NCBI RefSeq assembly: GCF_902459465.1
Contig: NC_047068.1
Location: 21,165,195 to 21,229,194, forward strand
DNA from: Asterias rubens
Lineage: Eukaryota; Echinodermata; Asteroidea; Forcipulatida; Asteriidae
Reading direction: 5' to 3'
DNA length: 64,000 nucleotides
Shown here: piece by piece, positions 26,529 to 41,500 of the stretch
Position numbering within the stretch: position 1 is the first letter of the stretch
Layout of the letters: each line of letters starts with the position of its first letter
Program-made: the position numbers and the translations under genes
The notes under the pieces: generated by a model
Seen by the model: the letters and a program-made list of their open reading frames with translations, nothing else
Database searches by the model: none
What the model was told of the DNA's origin: nothing

Positions 26529-29500
26529 GTAAGTTCTTGTTCAAAAGTACAATCATCACTTTGTGTGGATTTATATATTCACGTCAAACGTACTGCAAGT
26601 CTGCCCTGGCAGCTAACGTTGCTGGCGCGAAAATCAAACAGGTCAAGCAAGGGAAAATCCATTTCATTCGTCATTTCAATCGAAGTTGACAACATTTGCT
26701 TTCCAAGTCCATGCACGCACGTGCTTTGTTGACTCAAATAACAAAACAGTGACACTGACACAGACGTGTATTGTAAATAAGAAACACTTATGTACGAATA
26801 ATACTTTTAAGGCTCAATGAGTTATTAATTAATACTTATTTAATCATGTCAACAATCGGAATTTTCTTTTTTCGTATGTAAATAAATCCATAGCTTCAGT
26901 TCTTTGTCATTGGGTAAAGCCAAAAAGAGGGTATTTCCGACAGTGGCTGGAGTGAGATGGGGGCGGGCGGGGCTTTCTAAGTTTGAATTCCTAAACCCTC
27001 AGGCCTGATACTTCACGGAGGCAACGAAGGCGATTGCCTCCGTGTCCCCTGGTCATTGCCTTGGTGCCCTTGAAATGCTCACAGTACAAATTTGCAATTT
27101 CATCATAGGGTGCCCTTTACCAAGAAGAAAATGCCTTGGTGCCCTTGCCCTTTCAAAAACGAAGCATACAGGCCTGAACCCTCATATAAAAAAAGATCTT
27201 TGTACTTCTACAACAAGCATTTTCCCCACTGCAAACGGTTTTATTATTTTTGGGTCCTGGGATTTTGTTCATCCAATTCCCAGCAGGAAACATTAATAAA
27301 AAAAATTGTGGTAAAAAAAAAAAATAATAATGAAGCTACTCTGTTCATGATGTTAAGAAATTATTGGAAAAGTTTCCGTATGGCGCCACCACTTTTTCAT
27401 TCGATGTGAAATAATATAGGAACTTATTTACATGATTGAAATATCCCTTTTTGTAAAAATAAGTGAACAAGTGGTGGCGCCATACGGAAAGTTATCCAAA
27501 TTATTAATTTAAATCCTTCCTTTTCCATTACACTTTTGTAGCACTAAAGGCAAGGGTCTTTTTCTGTAAATTCAAGTGTTAGGTGATAGGCCATACAATA
27601 CATATCATTTCAAAATAGTATCCTTAAACAGTCTCACCCTAAGCAACTAAAAACAGTAAGTGTGGTGTGGTCGAACGGATCGGGCACGGAACTCAAGCTC
27701 TGGTGTTTCTGTTCAGCAGAGTGTGTATTCTAGTCCCGGTCATGACACTTGTGTCCCTCCTGAGCATAATTGCTTCTCTCCAACCAGGGTCCCAGGGCAG
27801 GGGTAAATATACATAGGTACCTGCAATGGCAGAGTGGTTCTTGTGTCTGATTTTCCTTAGTACCATAGTACTAAGTGCATTGTTGCACACAGGCTGTATA
27901 CTTCCTGGGTACTTCTATAAATTCAAGGGTGAAGTACTCGGAAAAGTTTCCGTATGGCGCCACCACTTTTTCATTCGATAAGAAAATACAGTACCTAATT
28001 AACCTCAATGAGATATCCCTGTTTGTAAGAATGAGGGAACAAGTGGTGGCGCTATACGGAAAGTTATCCAAGTACTCCCCGGGGTGCTGACGTGATTTAA
28101 GGAATTATTTAAATGGCCCAGTGACCAGTAGTAATAATGTTGGAAGCGCTTTGAGATGCACTTCGGCATGTTCGGGTGTGTCTTAGCACTACATATAACA
28201 AACCATTATTATTATTATTACTATTAATATATTTATCCACAGATTTCAAGGAGGTATTGAAGAAACTTCCTAGCATTCTTAACGGTGCTTCGTTTATTGC
28301 CATTGATGGGGAGTTCACAGGATTGCATCATGAAGTCAGACCCTCTCCTTATGATACACCTGAAGAGAGATATGACAAACTCAGAAAGGTAAGTCCTAAG
28401 GGTTCTTCTCATCCAGCCAGGGCCCTTTCTTAAACCTCGGCCTCGGGCTTTGACCGGCTCCAGGCACTGTCTGTTTTTCCACCGCGTGCTTAATACATAC
28501 TGCTCCAAAAATGTACAGTTTGAAGATAAATGGCCCTAAATATTTTGTTGTATGTTCCTTTGCATCAGTTTTGTTTAGCAGAGTGGGTTCGTTTGAGTCC
28601 CGGTCGTGACACTTACAGTGTCCTTTTAAAAGTACGACACTTTTTGCTGCATCCTTCAGATTGGATGTAAAGCAGTTAATCCAACGATGTGTTGGGTAAT
28701 GCACCTAAAATAGACCAAGGGTGCACTTAAGGGGTTTGTCCTGGTGTTCCTGGTTTGATTGGCTGCATATTGTGCCACATCACCTTGTAAACCACTACAT
28801 GGTGCTTTATGTTAAGGAATTGGTCTGATATGTACTTCAAAAACATAGCTCCACAGTACTGTGCAGGAAAACATTGAACCTTAAAGAGCCTTGAGTGTCA
28901 CTAAGTGAGGACACATTGTGACAGCTCCATCACTGGACCAGTGCCGGAGCCGGCTGTCCACCCTGCGGCTCCGTTAAGCCACCAGTTTTTCTTTTACTTG
29001 CACTACAGTAGCAGCCCACCTGCATCTGTATAAATACACCTTATTTCACGTATTTCCGTGATTTTTGTTACCGACATGTTCCCGCGGCCTGCTTACTTTT
29101 GCACTTCATAGTACGATATTACTCACATGTGAGGCTTACTCGTATAGGAAGAAGAAGGACATTGTTTGAGCACTATTATTACTGTTATAATTATTCTGTC
29201 TTTGTGCTTTCTTGCTCCTCAACAATATCCAGGGCTCAATGGATTTCTTGCTGATGCAGTTTGGTATGTGTGTCTTCAAGTATGAGAAGCAAAAGTCAAG
29301 GTAATCCCCTCATATTCTTGAATATTTAAAGAAGAAAAAATAGTATTCAATACAAGTGACAATGAGAGAATGTAAACTTCATGCTCCTTCGCTTGCTTAT
29401 ACGCATGAAAAAATAGTTTTACTCTATCTCCCGACATCAATTTGATTCCCTAAGTATGTAATATTCAAAGCACGGGTTGCGGCTGCCTTGACCGCTTAAA

Positions 29501-32500
29501 CATTGACTCGAAAAAGATCAACTTGGTGTCTATGGTCTGTTGCTGCTCGTTTCTGCTTCTTTCTGAGCTCTATTTCTTTCTTGGATGCCTCCTCTGCTGC
29601 TGCAACCTTCTTTCTGTCGTCTGAGGAAAGGCTGGTTTTCTCACCTTGCTCGAGATGTTGGATGGTTATCCAACCGGATTTGCTTGTGTTTGTGATTTGA
29701 ATTGTTTGCTTTGTTAGTGTGAACAAATCTTCCATTTCTTGGTTGATAGCTTTTTGCTTATCATCTTTCTGTAGGATCGCTACTTTGAAATTTTTCCAAC
29801 TGTCCGCAGAAAGAAAAATGTGCTACAATATATGTTTCCTTGTTTTGTCAGTTGTTGTGCCTCTAACGCGTTCTGAAGCTCTTTGAATCTTACATCGTCC
29901 TCGTTTTTTGTTGCGTTTGTGATCAGCTGGCACTTTTGGTCAAAATAATGCTGAAACTTGTTGAATAACAACAAGTCAGTTTTAACCCAAGTGGGCTCAT
30001 CTGTATGAGACATCGGCAATGGCAACTAGGCAGCTGTTTCCAAGCTGCTGCATTCTTGCAGCCAATGCCCAGACCTGTGACCTGAAAGTGCAGTTAGCAT
30101 TATGTCGACCTCCCATCGAACAAAACTCGATGCGCGCAACTTCAGTGGATGATTTCCCTTGTATGGAGTGACTAATAGTTACAAGTGATTAGCACATTTT
30201 ACATAACCAAATCAATGCGCTTTACATTAGTGCTAGTAATTGGGTCAGTCTCAGCTCCCTGTGTAGTACAGCCCCAGGCTGCTGTGGCTCTCCAGTGGCT
30301 TTTTCATACACAATATCAACCTGTACCCTCGCAGGTACCCATTTATACCCCTGGGTGAAGAGAAGAAATTATAGTAAAGTATTTTGCTCTAGGACACAAG
30401 TGTCATGACCGGGATGCGACACACTTCGATGACCTAACCACTAGAACTTGAATTTGATGCTCTCAACCACTTGGCCATGAAACCAACAAGTCACCTAAAA
30501 TCTGCACTCATCGTGTAACACTAAAGGCCCGGTCCCACTGCAGCGATAACGATAACGATAACGATAACACGCAAAGAAAACAATTCAATAGTTGAATGAG
30601 CGTGTGCGTATTATGCGTGGAGCAATTCGACCAATAGAATGCGTTTTCTTTCATCTTTATCGTTATCGTTTTCGTTATCGCTGCAGTGGGACTTTGCCTT
30701 TACAGACAATTGACTTCCAAAAATGGCACAATAATTGTAGTATTGGAGTCATTTGAAATTGCTCAATTGCATTGAATTTTAATAAATGTTGTCATTTTAG
30801 AATTGCAGAACATGTACAATGTACTCCAAAACCACTTTTCAAAATAAATAATTCAGTGTGTAGAATAGAAGACATTGTTTTCTTGAAAAGATAAACAGTG
30901 AAATTGTTCGCCATATTTGTTGAGATGATTTAATCATTGTTTTCCCTTCTTTAAGATCTGTGCCATTGTAAAACACAATAGCATCTGAAGTTGTATCTGA
31001 AGACTATACTTGATTACCTAGATGTAATTGGATAATATTTCTTTCATTTTATCATTTATTAATTTTTCATTTCTTATTTAATCCGTAGGTATGTTGTTCA
31101 TCCATTCAACTTTTACGTGTTCCCGCACCCGGTGAGCAATAGAAAGCCAGATCACAGGTTTCTATGCCAGGTATGATGAAACACTTGTGAAGTGTAATGA
31201 GGGTCGATGAAGGAGTTTCCAATTTCATTAAAAGTGATAATAAGTCAGACAGCAATAAGTATGGCAAAAGTAAACAAATGCGCCGTCTTTTTGATCACGT
31301 GAAGGCGTTCTCAAAAGTATTTTTATTACTTCTGGGGGTATACGCAATTCGTCCTGCACAGTTTTAATAGGCAATCTGTCCCTTTTGTTGTGCCGTAGTT
31401 TTAAGTTGCTTTAGAGGTGGGTTGTCCGTGATGGATTAGATGTCTGTGATGGTTATGCGTTCCAGTCTTTAACAATTGTTTTGGGTATGAATAAATATAC
31501 CCCCGAAGTGATTGAGAGCGCACTCGCGCGGTCAAAAATATTGGGCATCCAGGGTAATGTTGCCAGAGTAATGGATACGAACCTAACACCCCCACCAAAT
31601 TACAAGCCAGTTTGAAGGGGCATGTTGTTCCTTTTATTTTGGCTTCTGACTGGCACCCTCCAAAAAAAGCTATTGGCAAAATAGGCAGGCCGCCAACATA
31701 GTGCTAGATAGTTCAGTTGGTAAATGCACCTGCACGTTAATTTAGAGGTTATTGGTTCAAATCCCGCTCTAGCAAATTTTTCTTTGCTCAATCCCAAATA
31801 CTTTTATTTTGAATAGAGTAGTTTTAAAGTATTTTTCTCAGAGGGCTGACCTATTTATCATTCTAGTGCTCAACAAATTCCAAACACTTGAAATCGTCTG
31901 TTCTATTATTCTCTTTTCCATCTACTTTTTCTTTAAAGAGCTCAAGCATTGACTTCCTGACGTCTTTCAACTTTGATTTCAACAAAGTTTTTAGAGATGG
32001 TAAGTTATCTTACTTATTGTTTATTTTGTTACACACTGGGACTGTGACTGAAAAAACAAAAAATTCAAAATTGTAGGCCTATTAAATACCAAACAGTGAG
32101 TGGCAAGAATGAATAAGTGACCAGCACCTCTACAACAAAATTGTCAACGAATTCTCCGCCCTTCAGATTTAAGAAGATTAAATTGTCTGGGTATTTTTGG
32201 CATTTGGCATTATACAATGTACAAGCTGCTTCTCTGCATGGTTATAGATGTAGAGCAATCTTTTTTGACAACAAGCACAAATGTGCAGGGGGGTTAAGTT
32301 TGGCTGAGTGGTTTCGTTCTTTGCCTTTCATCTTTGTGGACCCTGGTTCAAATCACACCCTCAGACTGGACCATGCATGCGGATTGGATTTTCAGCCTGG
32401 CGGACCGATTTCATGGCTCTGTTTAACGCCAAATTCTGCGCTTACTATTACCATTTTTCGCTTCTGTGCAAGCGCCGAAGCACAGAATGTCTAGTAACGT

Positions 32501-35500
32501 AGAGTATGCATGCGCACAAGGGCATCATGCAATTGCTTTGTGTGCATTGGGTTATTTCGAAGGCTGCATTTGTTTTGATGTCTTATTGTCTTTATTTATC
32601 ATTCTAGGAATTCCTTATCTTACTCACGCCGAGAAGGAATCCATGAAAGAACACGTCCGTGAGAAGCACGTCCTCTTTGAGCAACAAGCCATGAATTCGG
32701 AGCAGAGCCCAGGATTCATATCTCCAATGGCAAAGAAGCCCGTTGAGATCCCTGCTGAGCAGAAAGACTTTATCGATGCTGTCTGGTGAGAAATAAAACA
32801 ATAGATTATTACATATTTCTCTCGGTTTCGAAAAAGAAGTTATTTTCTCAATTAAATATTTGAATGGTTTTGAGACCTAAAAATTTGATTTTGTGCGACA
32901 AGGGTGTTTTTTTTTCCGTTATTCTCTCGACAACCAATTGAGTTCAAATTTTCACTGGTTTGTTATTTTGTGCATATGTGTCCAGTGTCTTTAAGACATA
33001 TTTCTCTCAAAGCAACCCAGCCTGTTTTTTGCAAGGGTTTTCTTAATGTTGGTTTAACCCATTACAACGATGTGTGTTAGCACTACAGTAAGGCATATTA
33101 TTCGGGTGGAATTCGAACCCATGACCTTTGCAATATACCTGTGATTTTGTTCACAGAGCTGGGGTAGGTACTGATAATACATGGGGGGGGGTTACAGTGC
33201 TAACGCACATCAGTGTAGTTGGGTTAAATTCTTTATCCCTGATGAAAATTTCCATCTATTAAATGTTTTCTTGCTACCTGTTTGATTTATCTCCTTGTTT
33301 GTAGTTTGTCTGTCTATGCTGTCTTCTACAAGCCTTGGCTTAATGTGACAAGCCTCATACTCTATTTATTTTGGTTTACATGGACTAACTATTTTCCCTC
33401 CATCCTCTGTGCTCATTATTTTGCTTATCTATAGATCTAATATTTTGTATACATTATCTTGAGAAGAGCAGTAAAATAAATGTTGACTTGAATTGAACAG
33501 ATGAACAGGGCTCCAATTTGACACTGAACCGCAGGCCCGAAGCTTAGCGATTATAGCCTTGGGCTAGCAAACTGGTGACCTGACAAGTCATGACAGTCTT
33601 GTGTTTTTCAGTTGAATAATAATAACTCACTGTGTAATATCTTTAACAGCAAGACATAAATGTAGGTGTCTAATACCAAGGAACACTTTCATGTCTCTGT
33701 TTACTGTAACGACAAGAAATGGTGCTTACCAAAACAGGAAAATCCGCAGTTAACATATTTATTAGCGGGTGCGTTCTTCATGTTACTACAACTAGCTCAG
33801 AAATAAGGCACTTACATGTAGGCCTACTTAATGCAGGGCTTGATTTCATAAAGCCTGTAAGCATAACAACATGCTGAGCACAGACAAATCTTGCTTTAAA
33901 ACAGAAACTGGTTACCTTGCCAACATCCAATAAAGTGCACATTGTTGCTAAGTACTCATCTTTTGCTAAGCAAAGAAATTTGCTAATTAGTATTTTCTGC
34001 TTGACGGCTTAATGGAATGTAGCCCTGATAAGTTTAGTTCTTTACATACATTCACTCCTAATTGACTAAAAAGAAAAGCCTGGTGTTTTGAAGATAACTG
34101 TTATTTTATGTGATTTCTTTTACAGTAAGAAAGTTGATGACTTTGTAAATAACTCTGAGGAGGCAACTTTGAAACTAGAGCCATGCACAGGGTGAGTTTA
34201 CATTACATGCTGGCCTTGAATTTCGTTAGTGACAGGGCAAAGCAGATTTCTTTGAGGGAATTTTTTTTTCAACGCAATGCTGATTTACAAATGTATTATG
34301 CCAAATTATCAAGAAAGATATACTAAAAGTCAGCTAAATAAAGTTTCTACTTGCTAAGCAAACATCATAAAGCTGTCATGTTTTTTTCATCAAGAAAATA
34401 GTGACAGTATAGTGGGTGCCAACCGCCTCTCTGGCCGCAGCATTCACAAATCAACACAACAGAAATTTGAATCTCTGGATGTTAAAAGAGATGACTTTTA
34501 CTGATTACTAATTGATGGGGACACTTCAGAGGAATTTGGAGGGCATGAATAAAGTTGTTTGTATTTTTTAATTTAATTTGGTTTTCTGTATTGTCCGCTT
34601 ACATTCAGATTCCAGAGGAAGTTAACATTCCAGTCAGTGAAGGCAAGGTGAGTTCCTAACAGCACATTAAATTCACCCTACAAACACATTCCATAAACCA
34701 GGGATGAGAAATTTTATCTGAATTCAGACATTTTTATGTCTGCCTTTTGAAAATCAGAAAAGCACCCAAACCAGCACAAAAACACAACTGGTGTTTATTA
34801 TAAAGCAGTACCTTTGTCCTAGTTCATTGTTCAATATCCAAGTTTACAATGATTGGAAAGAACAGGTTTCAGGACCCAATTTCATGGCTCTGCTTACCGC
34901 CGAATTGCTAGCTCTGTAAGTGAAGAATTCCTAGTAATTTGGAGTACAATGTATCTACACGCACAAGCACAAATTTCCTGCTAACCAGTTAAATATGCTT
35001 GACGTAAGCACGGAATTCCCTGCTTCCTTTAGCGCCGATTCTTTCCATTGTTGATAAGTAAACATTGGGTTACTACTATGCAATCTTTTGAAAATTATGA
35101 AAATCTTAAAAAAACTAAAACACCTACAGCAAGAAATTTTTTTGTGTATAAAATCAGGACATCTGATTGTTTTTGTCCAACCCAAAATTAATTCCATCCC
35201 TGCAATTTAGTGACACTGTGAATATTGATGTTATTGTTGCTGTTTTTGTTTTTTTGTATTTATAGGCATGCATCTGGTTTAATGTTGACTACCAAAGCCG
35301 GTGAAAACAAGGTAGGCTAGGTCCTTGTCACCTGAGGCAAATTTTGCAGCAACCAACTGTAGTGCATGCTACAGGATCGCTTTGCTAGAAAATGAGTAAC
35401 TTTAAACCCAAGAATAATATGTGAATATTCAAGTGTGAATGCCCTTTCTTCTTAAATATTGCCTGGAACTGGTTGCCTGTAAGTTGCCTCTTGTGACAAG

Positions 35501-38500
35501 GCCCTGTCACTTGACCACGATAATTGTGTAAACCAAACTCGCAATACATAAACGCTTCTTAAGCTTATTTGATTGCCATTACAATTTATTGAACTGTCAT
35601 TATTTACTACTTTGCAAAAAAGCATACCCCAGAAAAATGTATATCGTTTGAATGAGTACACAAATCTCTTTCATGTGATATTTATTTTGCCAATCTCCCC
35701 CCTCCCCACTCATGTGTTATTTTGTTTATTGATAAGGGCTGGAGTACATGTATCTCCATTCGCCCTTACTAATATATTTCATTCCAGTCAATATATACAA
35801 TTTACTGTATAGTATGGACGGTATTAATATTTTTGTATGTGATATTGATATTTTGAATGTGTTGATATTTGTGTATATTGAATTTCAAATATATTGATAT
35901 TTTTGAATGTGTTGAATTGATATTTTTGCATATTGAATTTTGAATGCATTGATACTTTAATGTGGTGACACTTTTGAATTTTGAATTTTGATTGTAATGA
36001 TGTATGTGCTGATATATGTGCTGATATTTTGTGTATTGTATTTTGAATGCATTGATAGTGATACTTTAATGTGCTAACACTTTTGAATTTTGAATTCTGA
36101 ATGTATTGATATTGTGCTGATATTGTATTTTGAATGCATTGATATTTATATGTGTTGATTTTTTTTGGATGAGGAATTTCAGTTAAAATTCAATTGTCTT
36201 CAATATTGATATCATTGTTGACCATATTTTCTATTGTGATAACTGTTATTTACAACCAAAATCTATATTATATATTGTATTATCTGAATGCATATTGATA
36301 ATGTTTCATCTACAGGGGTCCTGAACAGGACCAGGATTGACTTCAGTGTCTTGTTTTTGTACAATTTTATGCGCTTTGATTTTGTGACATTTGTATGTAC
36401 TGTTTAATTCTCAAAAATTGTTCTTTTTCTCCAACAAGAGTATGGAATGAACGCATTATTGAACTGAACTGAATTAAATGTCTCCAGACATTGCAAGGGG
36501 TAGATTAAATGTAGCTGTAGAGTTAGGGTAGTAGTTGACTCGAGCTTTACCAATGCCTGTGAGGGTTTTTATTAATAAATTAAATATAACAAATAATTTT
36601 AGTTTAAAACGGGGTTGGGGGACGTTTGGTCCTAGAAATGTCTCCCATCACTACTCAGGCTTATTTTGTTACCTTCATGTTAATTCATTCATTCATTCAT
36701 GTTTCTGATATAACTATTTGCGTGGTTATTCTACCAGGCCTAGAATTACTATTAATTACCAGGCCTAGAATTACACGGACGCCATGCCCTCTGTTGCCCT
36801 TGTCTTGGCCTTGGTGCCCCTACAATAGATTCCCATAGACTTTAAGATTTTACAATGAAATTGTCCTTTGCTAAATAAAAATAGTCTTGGCCCTAAAAAA
36901 ATGTACGTAGTATTTTCGTGAATCACTCATGCTCTTTACAATTTACCAAGTTTCATTTATCGATAGGGCGACCGATACATCGAAGTTGCCAAGGCAACAG
37001 ACGAAGACAAGAGAAACATGTTGAAGAAAAAGTTAGAGTCAGATTTGGTAAGATTCATTTTTTAACTTCAAAGGGTGTGCATTTTTAAATTTGTTCATCA
37101 CAGAAATATGCTCAGCAAAGACTGATTTTGCAGAGACGGGTTACCGTACACGAATAGATGTAATGTACACTGTTTGTGACTGGTCCTCTGCAAACCATTA
37201 CTTGTATGTGATGATTTGTGCTGTCTGCTTGTTCCTTTTTTCTGTGATCAACGTTTACACATAATGCAGTTCTGTAACTTAAAATCATACCTGAGCCCAA
37301 TTTCATGGCTCTGCTTCTAGCTGAACCCTTCGCTTACGATCACCACTATCTGCTTATTGTGCAGGCGCCAACTTTTGCGCTAGTTGTGTAAGTAAAGAAT
37401 GTCTAGTAAAAAATTCCTTGCTAACCATGAAATACGCTTGACGTAAGTGTGGAATTCCCTGCCTATGTAAGCGCTGATTCTTTGTTTCTGAAGCAGAGCC
37501 ATGAATTGGGCCTTAATGTTTTGTGACCAACGTAATAGTTTGTGTTTATGCTTTGACCCTTGACCTCAGGATGACGTGGAAGATGCCGCAGGCTTTTCAA
37601 AGGTCATTGACCTTATCAGCAGCACTGGTAAACCGGTGGTTGGTCATAACATCATGTTAGATGTCATGCACGTCTTACATCAGTTCAGCTGTCAACTGCC
37701 AGAGGTAACAACTATTTTCCAATTCTCTTAAGCAGTCTTTCTTCTCATTATTACCAACAAAATGTTGTATTGGGACATCACACTTTCATTTGCGATTAAA
37801 GATACTGGACACTATTGGTAATTGTCAAAGAACAGTCTTCCCACTTGCTGTATCTCAACATATGCATAAAATATCAAACCTGTGCAAATATTTTAGAGCT
37901 CAATTGGTCATCGAAGTTGCGAGATAATAATGAAAGAAAAAACACCCTTGTCACACAGAGTTGTGTGCTTTCAGATGCTTGATTTCGAGACCTCAAGTTC
38001 TAAATCTGATCAATCAAATTCGTGGAAAATTACTTCTTTCTCATAAACTATGTTACCTCAGAGGGAGCCATTTATCACAATTTTTTTATACTACCAACCT
38101 CTCCCCATTACCTGGTTACCAAGTAAGGTTTTATGCTAATAATTATTTTGAGTAATTACCAATAGTATCCACTGCCTTTAAGAGCATCGAATCCAAGTTC
38201 TGGTGCTACATGTAAGTCACCGGAGTATGGGTTAGAAACCCGGTCGTGACACTTGGTCCTTGAGCAAGATACTTAAATATAATTGATTCTGTTCACCTAG
38301 GGGGAAAACTGGGTACCTGCGAGGGTAGAGGTTGATATTGTGTATGAAATCGCCAAGGCAGCTCGGGCTGTAAAATAACAATAATGGGCATTTATAATGC
38401 GCCGGTATCCATCTAAAGATGCTGGGTATACTCCCCAGGGAGCTGAGAAACATTAAAGGGATGTCAATGGCCCTATGACCAGGGCACTAATGTAAAGTGC

Positions 38501-41500
38501 ATTGATACGGTTATTGTGAAATGCGCTATATAAGAATTTATCTTCAAGTACGCGCTAATCCTCCAATCAGATTGGAGTGGTGATCAAACCTATATTGCAC
38601 GGCTAATATCACTACCATGCGTATTGTGTGTTCTATGTCACGCGCCAAGTTTGCTTGAAGATAAATACGTTATCACATGCGCGCTTGTGGAAATACGGAA
38701 AATATAGCGCGTCTGCGTCCCATATCCAACTCGGCCTTTGGCCTCTAAGATATGGGATGCAGACGCGCTATATTTTTCCGTATCCCCTCGCGCTTGTGTG
38801 ATAACTTATATTGTTTTTAAGATTGAGTTGCAGTATTAAGATCTATCTTGGCTTTTTGTGAAATGGAGCCCAAGGCTTGAAAGATCAGCAGCATTTTGCT
38901 TGTAAAATGCTTGTATATCTGAGGACCATGTGAAATTACAAGCTCATTACCAATGAAAACAATGTGTCTTTTTATCCCACAGCACCAAGTACTTTTGTTC
39001 CTTATTAGAGTTGATTTTACATACCTGGGATAGATAAAGTGTAGTACAAACCTAACTCCCTTTGATTGTGTTATTGCTGCTATCAATTGTCTGTTACAAA
39101 GTATGTTTAGGAGTGCTGTGGTTTCTTTACATTCCTATGGCAACTGTGCCGGTCTGTAATTCACAAATGTACAAAGCTTGTAAAGGCTTTTTGTCCTGCC
39201 TTTCCCTGTAACTTTCTCAGATTGATTTTTTTCCTTTTTTTTTCTCGAAATAATAAAGAAACAATTTTAATTATCCAAAGGTTTTTCATTCCATACTATT
39301 ATGTGTTTGAATTCTTTTCTCAGACATTAAGTGAATTCAAGGAGCTGGTCTCTTGTGTCTTTCCTAAACTTCTTGACACCAAGGTCATGGCTGGAACACA
39401 ACCATTTAAGGTAGGTGAATGTTGAGTCTGCAATTTCTACATCAAATTAAATCTATTACTGTTATTCAGAAAACACGCTGCCTCTTGGGGTACTTGGTTC
39501 CGGAACAATTTAAGGTAGGGTCTTAGAATTCTGACTAAATTGTTTTTGTAAATTTAACAATACCTGTTTGATTTGAATGTGTAGAAAAATTAAGTGCCGA
39601 TATGTTTAAATAAGGGAATAAAAGGATAGCAACCAGGTCTTAATCGGTAGTTTAAGAACGAGTCACTACTCTTTTATTCCCATTCATAAATGCCATTTTG
39701 GTTAATAGGCATGATAAAGTAGGAAACTCTGTATCAACTTCTCTGTTTTCTGACGTCTGAGCTCGGTACGTGTGGTGCATTTTTATTAGACAGTTTTTGG
39801 ATACGCATTCATGCGCGTAGTAATGCATCCTCATATCCATAGGTTAATGGCTTGGCGAGATCATATCAACCCGGGGGAACAAGGTTGTGTCTTACCTTTT
39901 GTCTTTCCTAGGGATAGCATGAATTACTTTGCTTCATTCACCTTTTTCTATTTGTTACACATGTTGCCATATTTCACCTGTTTTTAATTAAATGCCCACA
40001 TGTAGTTGATTTTGATGAATCTGTACACATAGGCTTCATGTATGCAATTCAAATTTACCAAAATGGATTGAATGCACATTAAATCAGGCCTGGACTAATA
40101 CAAAGGCTACAGAGGCATTGAGCTCTGTTGCCCCTGGTCTTGGCCTTGGTGCCCCTTCAAAAGTTTCTAGGTCATTGCCCTATCAAATATGAAATTCCAG
40201 GGCTGTTAAATTTGATTGAAATGATTGTTGTTTACCAATGAAGTTTGAGTATACAATTTATAGATTAAAAGGTCTTTCCCAGTAATTTGTGGTTACTCGT
40301 TAAGTGATGTTTGAAGCTTTGTATGGCCTGGTAATATTGAACTAATTATAATTAGCAAAACAACTATGTGAACATCCATGTATCTCTTTTGGGATGAGTG
40401 TTAGCTCTGAAAAGAGCCAATGTTGTTTCGATTTTTTCGATTAGAATACTCTGCATACCCTTAGGAGTTACTTAATTGTTTGTTTTAAAATTGTATTTGT
40501 AGGATCAAATCCCATTTACCGGCCTGTGTGAACTTGAGCGAACCCTTAAATGTGCGCCATTCACCCAGCCTGAATGTGGTAAGAACAAACCCTTCACTTT
40601 TCTTAATATACTACACAACATTTATCAGATTCAAAACTCTTTTGAAAGCTCATTTATTTGTGTAATTTTGCATCTTTTACCATTACAACCTGTGATTCCA
40701 TAAACATGTTTGCATCTTCCATAAGCCAGGAGTGTCTTTTGGCATCAATGTCAAATTACAGTTGTTTACTTCTGTTATTCATAAATTCATTCTCAGATCC
40801 TCTAAGTAATTTCAGTATGTTCATCTAATTGATGATTGTCAAACAGAGAACTTCATAATATTCTTTGTCATTATTGGCTGTTCCAATATCAGAGGAATAC
40901 AATTCTATAAAAATTCTGCCATCAATCTGAACTGTTTTCGTTTGATGTCTTTTGAAAAAAAAACAATACAAAAGTTATTGGCCATTCCCATATCCGAAAC
41001 AACAATTATACACCAATGTGTACTTGGTACTTTCCCGAGCTCTGCAAAAAAACAACCCACAGGCATATTACTCGGGTGTGATTCGAACCCACGACCTTTG
41101 CAATTCGTGAGCAGTGTCTTACCAACTAGACCACTTAAATTGCCCGAGACAACACTCATCAATTCAATTTTTTTCAATTCAACGAACATTTATTTCCACA
41201 AAGGGTAATCACTTAATAAGAAAACAAAACAATAGATACAATAAAACTAATACGTGTAGGCATTACCCAGGAAGCCGAAGCTTATAAACGGAATGCCTTA
41301 AATCGATGTACATGTATAGATGGGTTGCAATACGCATCATTGACCACCATTTTTGATGTACACGTTAAAAGTGCACGCGTGTTCACGCTGCGTTTGACTC
41401 TCGTGCACTTTCACGAGTAAAATACAGCGGTCAATGACGCGTATTGCAACCCATCTACATGTATATGTTGGTAAAACCAAAAATGAATATTCTTTATTTC

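Noticed and set aside
31702-31774. Functional tRNA gene
   Set aside because: D, anticodon and T stems do not form; SINE-like flanks surround it.
32308-32502. Open frame near PARN exon 6
   Set aside because: Overlaps a tRNA-derived SINE head and a GGGCCC-type relic; not in phase with any PARN exon.
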